Shown: positions 39,982 to 40,457 of the stretch, one piece after another | How the letters are laid out: every line of letters begins with the position of its first letter | Numbering within the stretch: position 1 is the stretch's first letter | From: Penium margaritaceum | Lineage: Eukaryota > Streptophyta > Zygnematophyceae > Desmidiales > Peniaceae | Reading direction: 5' to 3' | DNA: 40,457 nt | Assembly (NCBI GenBank): GCA_023375785.1 | Contig: SZWC01006693.1 | Location: 8,167 to 48,623 of the forward strand | The notes under the pieces: model-generated | The model's input: the letters and a program-made list of their open reading frames with translations, nothing else | What the model was told of the DNA's origin: nothing | Databases searched by the model: none | Position numbers and translations under genes: made by a program

Positions 39982-40457
39982 TGTCAATGCGTCGGATAGC
40001 AACGGTCTAGAAAACGGGTCCCGACATGGGAGGCCGCCAACCGCTCTTGGTATTGCAACCAAGATAACGTATCACCCTCGAACAAGGGATCCACACTTTA
40101 GGTTCGTTTGGTTTGCAACCTCACGAAGTCCGCATGTTGGTCTTTAGTGTCTACCTTTGGTTGGACACTCTGTGAGGAGTCTCAAAGGCAAGAACTGTAA
40201 ATGGATGCATGCAAGGTACAGGCTTTTATACTTGCAGAGCTTTGCTAAAGCTTCTGCTTGTAGTGGCTCCACTGGAGCCAACCTCAACCTACACTCCTAC
40301 TTGGCGCGTCCTTAGACCGCCAAGTGTCATCCTCAAGGCAGGCTCTAGTAAGCTTCCTAGAAGCTTCCTGTCCCAGTTTTGGCCACAAAGAAAATTGCGG
40401 CCGTCGCGGGGTTTGAACCCGCGACCTCTCGTTTGAGACTCCGGTGCCTAATCAACC
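39982..40457 (-). repeat. Element E 5' LTR (partial, cut by window end)
   Basis: Starts TGTCAATGCG like 34593 and is collinear to the window end, with one 2-bp insertion. About 175 bp of LTR are expected beyond the window. It contains the likely promoter and the tRNA-like segment from about 40396. Confidence 0.92.
40223..40230 (-). promoter_or_regulatory. TATA box in element E 5' LTR
   Basis: TATAAAAG on the minus strand, about 240 bp before the end of the LTR in the direction of transcription. The matching site in the 3' LTR is changed to TACAAAAG, so only the 5' copy keeps it. Confidence 0.6.

Larger units (their letters stand above)
34593..40457 (-). mobile_element. Ty1/copia element E, youngest copy, right LTR runs off the window
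   Basis: A complete internal region lies between LTR copies at 34593-35243 and from 39982 onward. The order on the minus strand is half-tRNA primer site, gag, protease, integrase, RT, RNase H, polypurine tract, LTR. All domains share a single frame from 39549 to 35305; only four stop codons (37981, 37420, 35872, 35686) interrupt it. By eye, about 13 substitutions and one 2-bp indel separate the 474 bp of LTR that can be compared, roughly 2.7 percent, so insertion is recent relative to A, B and C. Five bases before it, cgtgg (34588-34592), are the expected target duplication. Confidence 0.92.

Overview
The window is intergenic DNA from a repeat-rich eukaryotic nuclear genome. I found no credible host gene, rRNA or intact tRNA gene. 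Nearly all of it consists of nested, decayed transposable elements. These are LTR retrotransposons of the Ty1/copia superfamily (gag, protease, integrase, reverse transcriptase (RT) and RNase H in copia order), one hAT DNA transposon, and a faint Ty3/gypsy-like protease relic. Initiator-tRNA primer sites and plant-style copia and hAT protein families suggest a streptophyte, either a charophyte alga or a large-genome plant. That placement is an inference and the species cannot be read from the window.

Layout. Positions 1-2038 hold a (CA)n tract, an assembly duplication around a single N, a degenerate minisatellite and the protease relic. Positions 2039-8912 are copia element A (+), with a truncated 5' LTR, a decayed gag/pol and a 3' LTR. 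Positions 8918-10740 hold a second (+) copia remnant, D. From 10951 to 33534 lies one large (-) copia element, B1, broken by two insertions. The first is C, a (+) copia of a different family at about 13070-20472; a 4687-bp hAT element (14056-18742) is in turn inserted in C's RT gene with a perfect 8-bp target duplication. The second is B2 (24818-33448), a near-complete (-) relative of B1 that landed in B1's 5' LTR. After a 323-bp spacer comes a (+) B-type LTR, F (33858-34592), cut by element E (- strand, from 34593 past the window end). E is the youngest retroelement here, with a complete gag-protease ORF.

How the parts work together. Each copia element once encoded its own capsid (gag), protease, integrase, RT and RNase H. 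Two primer strategies coexist: the B family has the usual 3'-end initiator-tRNA-Met site, whereas E has a site complementary to the anticodon region of that same tRNA (half-tRNA priming). The hAT transposase keeps a BED-like zinc finger, three acidic residues and the dimerisation motif, but has one in-frame TAA and a local misassembly marked by two Ns. Decay is dominated by C-to-T/G-to-A changes. All stops in E fit this, and the B-family CAG/glutamine tract has turned into a mixture of CAG, CAA, TAG and TAA, as expected from deamination of CHG-methylated DNA.
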